In this document: in pieces, positions 51,870-61,941 of the stretch
How the letters are laid out: each line of letters opens with the position of its first letter
How positions within the stretch are numbered: position 1 is the first letter of the stretch
Source of the DNA: Rhynchopus euleeides
Taxonomy: Eukaryota > Euglenozoa > Diplonemea > Diplonemida > Diplonemidae
NCBI GenBank assembly: GCA_963210315.1
Contig: OY723252.1
Coordinates: 372,001-436,000, forward strand
Reading direction: 5' to 3'
Length of the DNA stretch: 64,000 nt
The notes under the pieces: model-generated
Told to the model about the DNA's origin: nothing
What the model saw: only the letters and a program-made list of their open reading frames with translations
The model's database searches: none
Position numbers and translations under genes: made by a program

Positions 51870-52584
51870 CCGGGAGTGGGGGGAGGGGGGGCACGCAAGA
51901 AACGCTGCGGGGTTGGTGGTGCCCGGGGGGGGGGGGGGGGTGCTGGGGTGTGAGTGTGGAAGTGCGCGACGCAAATGTCAAATGCGGCGGTGGGGGGAGC
52001 GGCAGGCTGGCGTGCTGACCTGGGATACCTGGGGGGTGGCGGTCTGGGTGGCCTGGGGATATCCGAGGGCCGCTGAGCACTGGCACACTGCGGCCTCGCC
52101 ACTGCCAACAGCCTCTCGCTGTGCCACGAGCTGGATTCCAGGACGACGAACTGGCGTATGACCTGCAGCGCGAGGATCAGTCCTCTGTGACGCGCTTGTG
52201 CTTTCGCATTTGGACCATCTCAAGGAGACGGGGCAATCATCCTGGTGTGCTTTGTTCTGTTTTTGTCGTGCGGGTACTCCAAGCCACTAGGCTCCCTCCC
52301 TGGCCTCCACAGGTGACTCAAATCCTGGTGGTCCACCAACGGACACCTGGAAAAGCGTGATTCCTTCTTCCTTAATGATGCGCTGACGCTTCCGCCACCC
52401 TAGAGCCTGCTGCTTTGATGTGGGTGTGGAGCACATGTGAACACGGGGTAGCTAGACACACAGAAGAGAGACAGGAGCACTCCAACACATTTACGCATCA
52501 TGCATGTGCTCAAAAAAAGCAAGTCACCCAGTATCGAAGAATCAAGTCACCCAAAAAAAAGCGCCCTATCACTTCACAGCTACA
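51870..52584. other. 5' flank of the LRR gene
   Basis: G-rich run at about 51928-51939 and otherwise unremarkable sequence. No gene is supported. Confidence 0.4.
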
Positions 52585-52692
52585 GGGGGTCTTCGCTACG
52601 GGGTGATCGTCAGTGCATTTTGGTGCATTTCCTGTTGAATTGGCTGAAAACTGACGAAGTTTGTCGAAGTTTGTCGACCAGCAAAGACCCCC
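52585..52692. mobile_element. Short inverted-repeat element (GGGGGTCTTCGCTAC), type copy
   Basis: 108 bp from GGGGGTCTTCGCTACGGGG to AGCAAAGACCCCC. The interior GTCAGTGCATTTTGGTGCAT matches the reversed copy at 29307-29414 over most of its length. No coding capacity. Confidence 0.8.
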
Positions 52693-53540
52693 ACAACCGC
52701 TCTGATGAATTTCCTTTTGTTTGTTGCGTTGACGCTTCTACACAGGTGGGGCGCTTTCCGCTCACACGAGCGTGCTTAATCGAAAACAAATGCAACCGAG
52801 TGAATCTCAAGAGAGAAGGTAGCAACGACAGTTTGTGTTCTTCGAGAAGAACACAAACTAAAGAAAGTCCTTCTTCGAACGCAGAACACCCCACAGCCTG
52901 CCGGGCGTGTGAAGTGTTCGCAACGATCCGCACGGTGAAAAGTTTCCTGAGTTGGCTACGCCGAACTTACAAAAAAAATGCCCCCCCCAGCCAAACTAAG
53001 AGACCAGGGTGGTTAAGTCCCTTCGAGAAAATTGGCCCCCGAGGGGACTTAAGCACATCATATGGATAGGGTGCCACACCCACACCCCACTGCATTCCCA
53101 CCTCACAGCACGTGCTACACCTGGTTGCGCAACGTGGGACAGACGTTGCCAGGTGTAGAAGCAGAACAGAACGTGGCCGGTGTGGCAGGGCAGACAACAT
53201 AGTGGGTGGTGGGCAGAACAACTTTGTAACAGGATAGCTGGGACGCAGCGCCGAAGCTCTCCCGACAGCACAAACAGCTGAAAAGAAACAACAGAAGAAG
53301 CAACGAAACCACTCCTGGAGTGCAGCTATTTGGGCATCCTACCGGCGGGAGGGCATGCCGGGTAGCGGGTCTTGGTGGGAACACAACAGGGAGGGCTTGC
53401 GGCGGGGGGGGGCCATCCGAAGACGGGCCGGTGGTGTGGTGCACGCTGCGTGGAGCAGGGCTGCTGGCTGAGGGCGAGCAGGGCAGCGGCACCGGCACAC
53501 CACCTGGACCACCTCACGGTGGCTGGTTGGTCCCGGAGTG
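52693..53540. other. Hairpin-rich spacer with a repeat R copy
   Basis: Repeat R copy at 52727-52790. Strong inverted repeats: a perfect 14-bp stem with two-base loop at 52830-52859 (AGTTTGTGTTCTTC arm), a 12-bp stem with one mismatch at about 53013-53052 (TTAAGTCCC arm), and a bipartite stem at about 53109-53152 (CTACACCTGG and GCAACGT arms). No gene is seen. Confidence 0.55.
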
Positions 53541-55790
53541 TCAGCAGGGTGTCGAAGGGCGAGCGGGTGTCTTGTTCTGATGCGGCTCAGGGAAGGCGGC
53601 AGAAACGACGTCGCTGTCGCGCCGCAGCGGGGCTGACGCGTAGATGAAGGCGTCTGGGTCGGCACGCACAGCCGCCAGCACCACCTCCTTGTCGCAGCAC
53701 AGCGCTGTGGAGGCGTACTTCAGGGCACATCCCTCCTGTCGCACAGCCGCCAGCACCACCTCACGCTTGTTCCGCAGTGTGGTGCGGGCGAAGCGCAGCG
53801 CACTGCCGCAACTCGTCACGGCTGCGAGGACCACCTCTTCGTCAGCACAGAAGACAGGATCGACGAACTGCAGAGCACCGCCGTGTGCACGAGCTGCTTG
53901 AAGCACAACCGACCTGTCGCTTCGCAGTGAAGGGTCAGCGTACTGCATGGCCCTCCCGTCCTGCAAGACGGCAGCCAGTTGAAGCTCCTTGTCACGGCAC
54001 AGTGAAGCACTGGCGAAGTAAAGAGCGCACCCGCACTTGCGTACGGCTGCAAGCATGAAGTCTCTGTTGCTGTAGAAGGAAGGGTCGGCGTGGCGGAGAC
54101 CTCTCGCATCACCGTGTGTGGCTGCGAGCACCACCTCCTCGTCCTGGAAAGTCGAATCAAGCACGACCTCACCATCCTGACGCAGGTTGCTCGAAGTACA
54201 TCCCAAAGCATCACCATTCTTCCGCACGGCTACAAGGACGACTTCTCGATCACGACGCAGGTTGCTCGAAACACAATCCAAAGCATAACCATTCCGCACG
54301 GCTGCAAGGATGGCGTCTCGATCACTACGCAGGTCGCTTGAAGCATATTCCAAAGCAATGCCATTCTTCCGCACGGCTGCGAGGACCACATCTCTGTTGC
54401 TGCGGATGGAAGCGTCACAGAACTGCAAGGCATATGGGTCCTGTGCCACCGCAGCAAGCTGCACCTCCGTGTCGCACTTCACGGAGGGGTGGGCGTACCG
54501 CAAGGCACACCCATTCAGCTTCACACACTGCAGCACAAAGTCTCTGTTGGTCTGGAGTGACTTGTCTACGACATTGAGCACAGCTGCGTCACGCCGCACA
54601 CCTGCCAGCACCACCTCCTCGTCCTTCTGCAGGCGGGCTGCGGCATACTTCAGTTTACAGTCGTGATCCTCACCTCTGCTGTGCATCGCAGCCAGCACCA
54701 AGTCCCTGTCGTCCTGCAGGGAACGGTCAGCGTATGTGAGTGCTTCAGGCCACGTCTCGACTGCTTCAAGCACAAGGTCTCGGTCGCATTGTAGCGACTC
54801 GGATACATGTTGGAACACGCTCCCGTTCCACGACACTGCCTCGCATTGAAACTCTGTGTTGAGCTCCAGTGAAGTAGGGAGAGCGTCGAAGTTCACGCGG
54901 CCCCAACGCAGCAAGGTCAGCACCATCTCTCTGTCGCTGAGTAGCGCATAAGAAACCTTCAAACCGGAGTCCTGAGGTGTGAGAGCAAGCTCCTTGTCGT
55001 TGCGCAGTGCCTCACTTGAGTACTGTAGACAGCCCTGTGCCGCCATAACCACCTCCCTGTCGTTGCGGAGGGACGAATAGGCGTACTGGATTGCATAGCT
55101 CGCGTTTTGCACAGCTGCCATGACGACCTCCCTGTCGGCCTGCAGCGCTGCATCGACATACTTGAGCGCATAGCCATGGCGCTGCACAAGAGTGAGGACG
55201 AACGGCTTGTTGCTGCGGAGTGCAGGAGATGCGTAGCGGCTGGCAGCAGTCGATCCCACATGCACGACGTCTGATGCCATCAGCACCACGTCCTCGTCAT
55301 CACGCAGGTCTTCGGAAGCGTGTTGAAGTGCAGACCCGTCCATGCGCACAGCTGCAGTGACGATGTCTTTGTCACTGCGGAATGACTCATCCAGGTGCTG
55401 CAGCTCATTCCCGTCATGCTTCACCATCGCAAGCGCCACGTCACGCAGACGCCGTGCCCAAACAGGGATCGTCTTCATGTCAAATCTATTCCAGACCCAC
55501 TGGACTGGATTCTCACTCTTGTGCTTCTGCATCGCCTGCACGAAGCGAGCACCTGACAAGGCGACGTGGATGGAGCAACCCTGCGACACACCTGCGGCAC
55601 CGGACAGAGGGGTGCTGTCGTGGAGCACGTGCCCATCCACCGCCAGCTCCACGTCCTCGGCAAGCACGTCTGCAGGCGACCCGAGCACCACGTCGAGTGC
55701 CTTTGCTTTGAGATGCACCGGCGTGTCGTCCTCCCCGATGTGCACCGCATGCTGCTCCCCACACAGCCTGTCCTGCAGGTACACCTCCAT
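53541..55790 (-). CDS. Ubiquitin-like domain plus DUF4116-repeat protein, copy 3 (extended C-terminus)
   Basis: 749 residues from the ATG at 55790; the ubiquitin-like start MEVYLQDRLCGEQHAVHI is identical to copy 1. It has more repeats than copy 1 in the middle, including a diverged cluster (LRSDRDAILAAVRNGYAL, LRRDREVVLVAVRKNGDAL) that looks like a local repeat expansion. The TAG stop that ends copies 1 and 2 after FPELH is here CAG, so translation runs 12 or so residues further (HQNKTPARPSTPC) to a TGA. Same inferred scaffold role as the paralogues. Confidence 0.88.
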   Translation of the reverse strand: MEVYLQDRLCGEQHAVHIGEDDTPVHLKAKALDVVLGSPADVLAEDVELAVDGHVLHDSTPLSGAAGVSQGCSIHVALSGARFVQAMQKHKSENPVQWVWNRFDMKTIPVWARRLRDVALAMVKHDGNELQHLDESFRSDKDIVTAAVRMDGSALQHASEDLRDDEDVVLMASDVVHVGSTAASRYASPALRSNKPFVLTLVQRHGYALKYVDAALQADREVVMAAVQNASYAIQYAYSSLRNDREVVMAAQGCLQYSSEALRNDKELALTPQDSGLKVSYALLSDREMVLTLLRWGRVNFDALPTSLELNTEFQCEAVSWNGSVFQHVSESLQCDRDLVLEAVETWPEALTYADRSLQDDRDLVLAAMHSRGEDHDCKLKYAAARLQKDEEVVLAGVRRDAAVLNVVDKSLQTNRDFVLQCVKLNGCALRYAHPSVKCDTEVQLAAVAQDPYALQFCDASIRSNRDVVLAAVRKNGIALEYASSDLRSDRDAILAAVRNGYALDCVSSNLRRDREVVLVAVRKNGDALGCTSSNLRQDGEVVLDSTFQDEEVVLAATHGDARGLRHADPSFYSNRDFMLAAVRKCGCALYFASASLCRDKELQLAAVLQDGRAMQYADPSLRSDRSVVLQAARAHGGALQFVDPVFCADEEVVLAAVTSCGSALRFARTTLRNKREVVLAAVRQEGCALKYASTALCCDKEVVLAAVRADPDAFIYASAPLRRDSDVVSAAFPEPHQNKTPARPSTPC

Positions 55791-57366
55791 TCTCAAGATC
55801 ACCTCTTCCCGTTTCCCTGTGTGTCTGGTGGTGTGGTGTGGTGTGGTGCGGCGAAGTCGCGGTGGCGGTGCAACCGCTTCAAACCCAAGAGCCCTCCCCT
55901 CCTTGTGGGGCGGGGGTGGGGGCGGCTCTGTGGAACATCTCGCCATAAGACACTCTGCGGTTCTCTGCCTCAATCAGGCGCATTCAACACCTCGTCAGAT
56001 GCATTCGACCCCACCCCACCCTTGCAGATCGGCTCGAAGACCCAGCAGCTACAACCCAGCTGTCTCTACAACCCACAGTTGCCCCCTCGCACTGTTGAGA
56101 ACGGTACCGGGTGCAAATCCAAACGAAGCTTCGCTGCCAAATCTCTCACTGTGTTTGGCAAAGCGTTGGCGCTTCCACACCCACTCGCCTGTGTCAAGGC
56201 GAGTGTGTGAGTGTGTCTGACACGCGACACCTTCCTCCCACACGAGTGTGTCTATTACTGTAGAACAGCCGAAGGGGCAGTCGTGGATGGCGAGGTTCTG
56301 AAGGGTTTTGTTCGGGGCACAGCTGCGTTGGGATACACCACCCCAAAGTGCCTGAGGGGCCGCTCATCATGGAAGTTGGCATACAAAGCAACATACAAAC
56401 AGAGAAGGTTCTTTTCATTCGCTCTGAAGCTCAAAGCAATAAGCCACTTCACCATTCAGCAGCAACCGTTCTTAGCCTGGAGTTTTGTTTGTTGATGCAT
56501 TGGCGCTTCGACACAAACCCTGAAGCGGTTATCACACCCTGAGCCTGATGAAGGGTGGGGTGGTGGGTGACTTTCTGCTCACACGAGTGTGCGGAAACAA
56601 CAAAAAGGGGGCCTTCGCTCAGAAGTGCAGCGAAGGGAAAAGGTGACACCTGTGCATTACAGTGCCGTGCAAATCTACGACATAAGGAGGGAAGGGCTGA
56701 AAGGGGTATTCGCCGATCGCGAGAACACCCCACTCAGCAGACCCGGAGGGATGGCTGCCGCCCCACAAAACTGGCTGCAAAGTGGCACGTGTGACACACA
56801 GTGGCATAGAGCTGAAGACCACCAAAAGCAACAACAACGCGAAGTGATCCCACACAGCAACAGAATAGGGGCACGGTCCTGCTTGCCTCATTGACACAGA
56901 GTCAACGAGGTAACGAGGCTCGCGTTGCAAGAAGATACAATCCCCGGCTGCCCACACCGAACAGACACCCCCACACACCCCCACCCTTGGGTGCCCTTTC
57001 TACTGGAATCTAATACATATCCTCGCTCCACAATACATCGGTGACATACTCTACCGGGCTGTGCACAAACAAAACAATAGCATGCCCGCCGCTGGTCCCC
57101 TCTCTCATAGTGGCACCCGACACCCACCAACCTGACGTGGCGAGACGGCAGGGTGATGCCGGACACCTCGTAGACTTTGTTAACCCCGCAACACCACACA
57201 CCCCTCCCCCCTCCCCACGTCGTAGCGAGAGAGCACCTCCCGGGGATCGTTTTGCTTCGGTGGAGAGTGCGCCACTCTCTCGTCTGCCTCACGTGTCCCC
57301 CAACACCAAAGAGGCTGTTGATACCGAGGATACCTGCACCCCCCGCCCCCACTACACCTTCGCTTT
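55791..57366. other. Region between DUF4116 copy 3 and the reticulon gene
   Basis: Holds repeat R copy 3 (56492-56598), an 8-bp-class hairpin at about 56183-56205 (ACTCGCC arms), and a stretch near 56770-56830 (ACACAGTGGCATAGAGC) shared with the WD40 intergenic unit and with 60925. A minus-strand frame at 57010-57201 (GGHAIVLFVHSPVEYVTDVL) and another just upstream (KVYEVSGITLPSRHVR) look protein-like but lie in different frames. A small frameshifted or spliced gene is possible, not called. Confidence 0.35.
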
Positions 57367-59067
57367 TCAATAGGCCGCCAGCAGCGACCCCTGCACGGCC
57401 CCATCAAGCGCATCCAGCTTCGCATTCGCAATAGCCAGCTGCGCGAAAACCGCAGCGCTGACCGGCTCGCTCGCCTGCCGCGACATCGACCTGCACACTG
57501 CAGGGGGCAGCCCCCCCACGTCAGCACCACCCCCGCCAGGCGCGTGGGGCGGGAGGGCCGCGGTGCCGCTCACCCCCCAGGCACTGCCCGTCTGGCGAGG
57601 GGCGGAGGCGAGCGACGCAACCGACACCAGCGGGGGCTTTTCCGGGAGGGGGAGGTGTGTGACCAGCGGGGCGCTGCCCTCCAAAGGGGGCAGGCCTGCG
57701 GCGATGCAGCCCTGCCTGATGAGGACGTCGCAGATCCCGATCAGCATGTCGCCTTCGCCGACGGGGAGCTGAACGACGCAGGTGCTGGGGTGCCCTGCCG
57801 GGTCGGGGGCCAGGGAGAACCGGAGCTGGATGTGTGAGTCTTCTTCGAGCCCCTCCCGGTCGACCCGCAGGATCCCCGCCGTCGGGAAGGCGAACGCATC
57901 CCCGAGGGGCGGCTCGACGAAACGGCAGGCATCCAGATCAACCGTCATGATGCACTGCGACCACGGCCCCCCCAGGCTCCACATCACAGGCTCTGCAAAC
58001 AGGATTCGCATATCCGGGGTCAGGGGTTGCAGCAGCCCGCGCACCGCGCCGCCTTTATAGACCAGCCCTGTGATAGGGCATGCCCCTTCCCCGAAGGGGC
58101 GGACGCCGGAATGGGGGTGCATCAGGCGTGACTCGGGGTGGGGCAGCGCCACACCTGCCTCGCTGCTGGTGTGCGCCTGCGCATCTGCAAACTCTGCAGG
58201 GGAAGCGATGCCGCGCAACACCGCGACAGCAGGCGAGGGGGAAAGCGCCGGGGGGAGGGCTGCGGCAGCTGTGGGCTCTGCCGCAGCAGCTGCTGCTGCC
58301 GCCGCCGCTGCCGACGCGACCTCGGCGGCTCGGGTGTGGAGGTGGCTGGCGGTGCCCAGGTCGGCGGGGGAGTAGAGAATGGTGTCGGGCGAGGGGCTCG
58401 GCATTGCGAGCATCTGCCCCACATCCTGCATCGCGCCCAGCGGCGATGGGGCAGCCGGGAGCTGGGTGGGGGACCTGATGGGGGACGACAGCGGCGACAG
58501 GCGCTGCGGGTAGGCGAGGGGTGAGATGGCGGATCCCCCACTGGCGCTGCGGTGCATCATGACCTGCTGCGCGTCCCACAGGAAGGGGAGGGAGAAGGCG
58601 GCGAGCCACATCGCGAGTAGGAGGGAGCTGAGGCTGAGATAGCTGCCGACAATGGAGAGAAGGCAGCTGAAAGCGAGGAGGGTCAGCGTGGCCCGCCAGT
58701 CCTGCCACATCGCCAGGCGAAGGACCCAGTGTGCGGCGGCAGCGACGCGGGGGGCCCAGACGCGAGCCTGCATGGCGAGCTCCGCCTCCCACACCGGCAT
58801 CGGAAAGCGCTTGCGCGGCTTCCGGTTGTCGAGGTAGAGGCGGTAGACAAGGCTCAGCACCATCAGGAGGGCGGAGGTGAACAGGGCGATCGCACAGAGG
58901 CCCCAGCCCCACAGCTCGACACAGGCGTAGAGGAGGAGCCCGCCCCCAAGCACGGCGCCTGTGCGGAGCGGGTCGGTCCACATCACAATGTGCCACCACC
59001 ACGGCGTGAGGTAGTGCCCCATGTCCCAACCAGGGAGCCCGGTTGGGGACACGCTTGTGGATATCAT
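57367..59067 (-). CDS. Reticulon-like ER membrane-shaping protein
   Basis: 566 residues, ATG at 59067. The N-terminal 170 residues fit a reticulon-homology domain: WTDPLRTGAVLGGGLLLY and a first long hydrophobic hairpin (about 37-77), a hydrophilic loop of about 45 residues (YLDNRKPRKRFP...), a second hydrophobic hairpin (about 123-163), then LPFLWDAQQ corresponding to the family's VPxLYExxQ end. This domain curves ER tubules. In most reticulons it is C-terminal; here it is at the very N-terminus, as in short plant types, followed by about 390 residues. The extension has Ser/Pro/Ala-rich disorder (a poly-Ala run near residues 260-275) and a folded-looking region, AGILRVDREGLEEDSHIQLR. The role of the C-terminal region is unknown. 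Confidence 0.75.
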   Translation of the reverse strand: MISTSVSPTGLPGWDMGHYLTPWWWHIVMWTDPLRTGAVLGGGLLLYACVELWGWGLCAIALFTSALLMVLSLVYRLYLDNRKPRKRFPMPVWEAELAMQARVWAPRVAAAAHWVLRLAMWQDWRATLTLLAFSCLLSIVGSYLSLSSLLLAMWLAAFSLPFLWDAQQVMMHRSASGGSAISPLAYPQRLSPLSSPIRSPTQLPAAPSPLGAMQDVGQMLAMPSPSPDTILYSPADLGTASHLHTRAAEVASAAAAAAAAAAAEPTAAAALPPALSPSPAVAVLRGIASPAEFADAQAHTSSEAGVALPHPESRLMHPHSGVRPFGEGACPITGLVYKGGAVRGLLQPLTPDMRILFAEPVMWSLGGPWSQCIMTVDLDACRFVEPPLGDAFAFPTAGILRVDREGLEEDSHIQLRFSLAPDPAGHPSTCVVQLPVGEGDMLIGICDVLIRQGCIAAGLPPLEGSAPLVTHLPLPEKPPLVSVASLASAPRQTGSAWGVSGTAALPPHAPGGGGADVGGLPPAVCRSMSRQASEPVSAAVFAQLAIANAKLDALDGAVQGSLLAAY

Positions 59068-60890
59068 GGTGGGGAAGGGTGCGGGGAGGGGAGGGGATGA
59101 CCTGGTGGGGTGGGGGTGGGGGTGGGGGTGGTAGTGGAGGGAAGGCGCAAGGAGTGATCCCCCCTTTCTTTTTTGGTGTCGACAATCACAGGCACTGCGA
59201 GAGCTAGGCTGCTACACAGACCCGCAAGGAGGAGATCTCCCTTTTTTTTCACTCGTTTTTTTGCAGGTTGCGTCTGAGATCCAGTGAGGGGGGGGGGGGG
59301 GTGGGGTGGTGTGTGTGCGGGAGTGTTGCGTTGGCTCTCATGGCACAACGGAGGGCAGAGAGAGAAGCGTAGAGAGGGGCAGACTCACTCTGAGGCAGAG
59401 GGAGAAACGTAAGATGTGCCGTTGTCAGAGCAGATCACATCAAGAGGAAGCGCTCGGTGTGTGTGTCTACACTAACACAAAAAGAGGAGGCGCGTGCGGT
59501 TGTGTCAAACCCCGCCTGTCGAGATCACGTTGCTCATATCCCCTTGTTGCTGCTCATCCACATCCCGTCCATCACCAACACTCCAAGCAATGTAGATCGC
59601 GGTGCTGCGGTGGGCGACTTTCTGCTCACACGAGTGCAGAGGGTTCAAGCCATGGGGGAGGGGGGGGCCCTCAGGGGGGGGGGGGGGTCGCCGGGAATAG
59701 GGAGAGACGCTGTGGTGTCACGCGCACCTCAGCCTGCGGTGAGGTGTGGTGCGATGTTGCTCTGCAATGTGTGTGTGGCACTTCCGGGTGCCCCCTTTGG
59801 CAAGAGTCGGGTCTGCTTTACCTCTTGTGTTCCAGTTCCTCCTTCATTGTACGAGGTTGCAGAGATGCGATGTCCCAAGTATCGCCTTGCCAGAACGGGC
59901 GATAATGCGAGTGTCATTTTTTTTTGAGGTTTGGGCGATCGGCGAACCGCTCGCATGGTGTGCCGAGTTAAGACCCCCGCTGGAGTCCACGATGCATACT
60001 GTTCCTTCGGCAAACTTGGGTTAGTCAAGGTGCCTTCACCAACCCTTCAGACTTGGTCAAAAATTTCAGCCCTGCCGCCAGGGTTTTCGCTAATCTTCCA
60101 GGGGGGGTCAGACCCAGGAAGATTTCTACTCTTCCACTCACCCCGCCCAGTATTCCCCCCTCCAGGGAACAGCGCTCGTGCTGACCTCTGGGCGTCGGAG
60201 GAACACCAAAATTGGGGTTTGGGGTCACTTTTTCCCCCCAACAGGCACACAGACACATGATTCAACACATCAGCATGGGCTCTCGCCTCTTTAAGATGTG
60301 ACGCCGCGATGCGCTCAGGCCTTGGCAACTGACAGGTACATGCCACAGGGGGGTCTGGGGGGCGGAGCCCCCCAGCCGCCGGAGGCCACGGTAGTGAACA
60401 TCTGTTTCTTGTGAGTATCCCATGCACGGGATTGGAAGCCGTGCAAATACCAGTCGGATTCGGTCCAGAAGTCACCGTCGGGCCGCCAAAAAGCCCCCAA
60501 AAAAAACAAGAAAAAAATCTGGCGACCAGATTTTTTTTTGCTTTTTCCCCGAGGAAGATATCTTCCTGGGATTTTCCAGATTTTTTATTTTTTTTGAAGA
60601 TTTTTCACCCCAAATCTTCCAAGCGAAAACACTGCCTGCCGCACACAGGCGAGCAGTGTCGGAGCGCAAGCGAGATGACGTGTGGTCGGACAAAGGTGTT
60701 CAGTAGAGAAGGCACCTTTCTTCGGAGCCACACGATTTTCGAGCAAAGTGGCACCCACGACGTGCATGCCACAACAGGCTGCGTCTCCGTCCTGCTCAGC
60801 TGGGGGCGGGGTGTGTGACCTTGGCTCGTTGACACCCGGGCAGAAACGGTTCCCCTGCCGGTACATTCACAGGACAACCCCTAGCAGTAC
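59068..60890. other. Long intergenic region with repeat fragments
   Basis: Repeat R fragment at 59612-59640 (TTTCTGCTCACACGAGTG), G runs at about 59288-59299 and 59674-59687, the 3' end of repeat X at 60346-60405 (GGCGGAGCCCCCCAGCC), and an inverted pair of AT-rich arms near 60530-60620. No gene is supported. Confidence 0.45.
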
Positions 60891-61724
60891 TCAGCGAGAG
60901 TAAGTGAGCCTCAAAGAACTGGCTGCACAGTGGCATAGAGCGAATGCCCCCATGAGAATTGCAGCCCAGTACACAATGTCGTCAAGCCCGCGGCCTGGAT
61001 TCTCTGCCAGCAAGCCTTTCCCACCGTCAGCCCTTTGCGTTGCGTCCATGCCAGGCTGCTCGACAGGACAGGTGCGAGATGTCAGCCCCACGAAGCAAGG
61101 CCAGGTGGTGTGCTCGGGGCTCCCAAACCGCTTCCAACCCCTGATGACGTACGTCCTGTACGGCTGCAGTGACTCGACGACGAAGGTCATCAGCTGCTGG
61201 CTCCGAGCAAGCGAGATCGTCTTCAGCAGCACACGCTCCGCCCTTGCGATGTCCGATGATGCTGTTTCATCAGTCATGCTGTCCAAAACCGGGTGCTCAA
61301 CCACACCGTACACTTCGATCTCGCTCATCTGTGAGTCCATCCCGGTTGGGCCCCACGGCGATGAAATGGACATCACCGAGACATCGTACAGCGAGAACGG
61401 GCTGTCGTACCTGAGAATGTACTCCTTCGCTGTTGTGTACCCCGAGCACCTCCGGTTGTTGAGGTGCTGGTGCCCCTCGTACTGCTCCACCTGCGGGCCT
61501 GTGGACGTGCCTGCGTAGTACCCCGCCCCTGCCGGATCGGCGAGTCTCCACTGCTTGATGTTCTCCACAACAGGCACGATCCTGTCACGCGTTGTGTACT
61601 GCATGGATGGGTTGAACAGACCTCCGACCGCTGTTGGGTACTGCTGTGTGCACGTCTGCGAGACGCCACACAGGGCACGCGTGTGATCAGCTGACATGCA
61701 CGGGACGTGTGCACCGTGCGACAT
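60891..61724 (-). CDS. Hypothetical protein with possible C-terminal membrane segment
   Basis: 277 residues from the ATG at 61724. The middle (RIVPVVENIKQWRLADPAGA through SEIEVYGVVEHPVLDS) has beta-rich character and the phrase MSEIEVYG, reminiscent of the last strand of discoidin-like (F5/8 type C) domains; this likeness is weak. A hydrophobic stretch near the C-terminus (IVYWAAILMGAFALCHCA) could span a membrane. The last codons overlap sequence shared with intergenic repeats (CACAGTGGCATAGAGCGAA), so the true 3' end may have been replaced by a repeat. No signal peptide at this start; an upstream exon cannot be excluded. Confidence 0.5.
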   Translation of the reverse strand: MSHGAHVPCMSADHTRALCGVSQTCTQQYPTAVGGLFNPSMQYTTRDRIVPVVENIKQWRLADPAGAGYYAGTSTGPQVEQYEGHQHLNNRRCSGYTTAKEYILRYDSPFSLYDVSVMSISSPWGPTGMDSQMSEIEVYGVVEHPVLDSMTDETASSDIARAERVLLKTISLARSQQLMTFVVESLQPYRTYVIRGWKRFGSPEHTTWPCFVGLTSRTCPVEQPGMDATQRADGGKGLLAENPGRGLDDIVYWAAILMGAFALCHCAASSLRLTYSR

Positions 61725-61941
61725 GTTGAGTGTAGGTGTGAAGCTTCAGGGTGTGTGTGTGGGCAGTGCAGATCACACCAACAGCAGCTAATCGGTGTGC
61801 TCGACACTGTTACAAAAGATGCATTTGTGTGTGTGGCGTGTGTGTGTGTGTCTGTTCAACACTGTTGATCAAAAGTGTGTGCCAAAGGCACACAGTGGGG
61901 TCACGGCAGCTACCATCCCGCCGGTTTGCCCGCAGTGCAAT

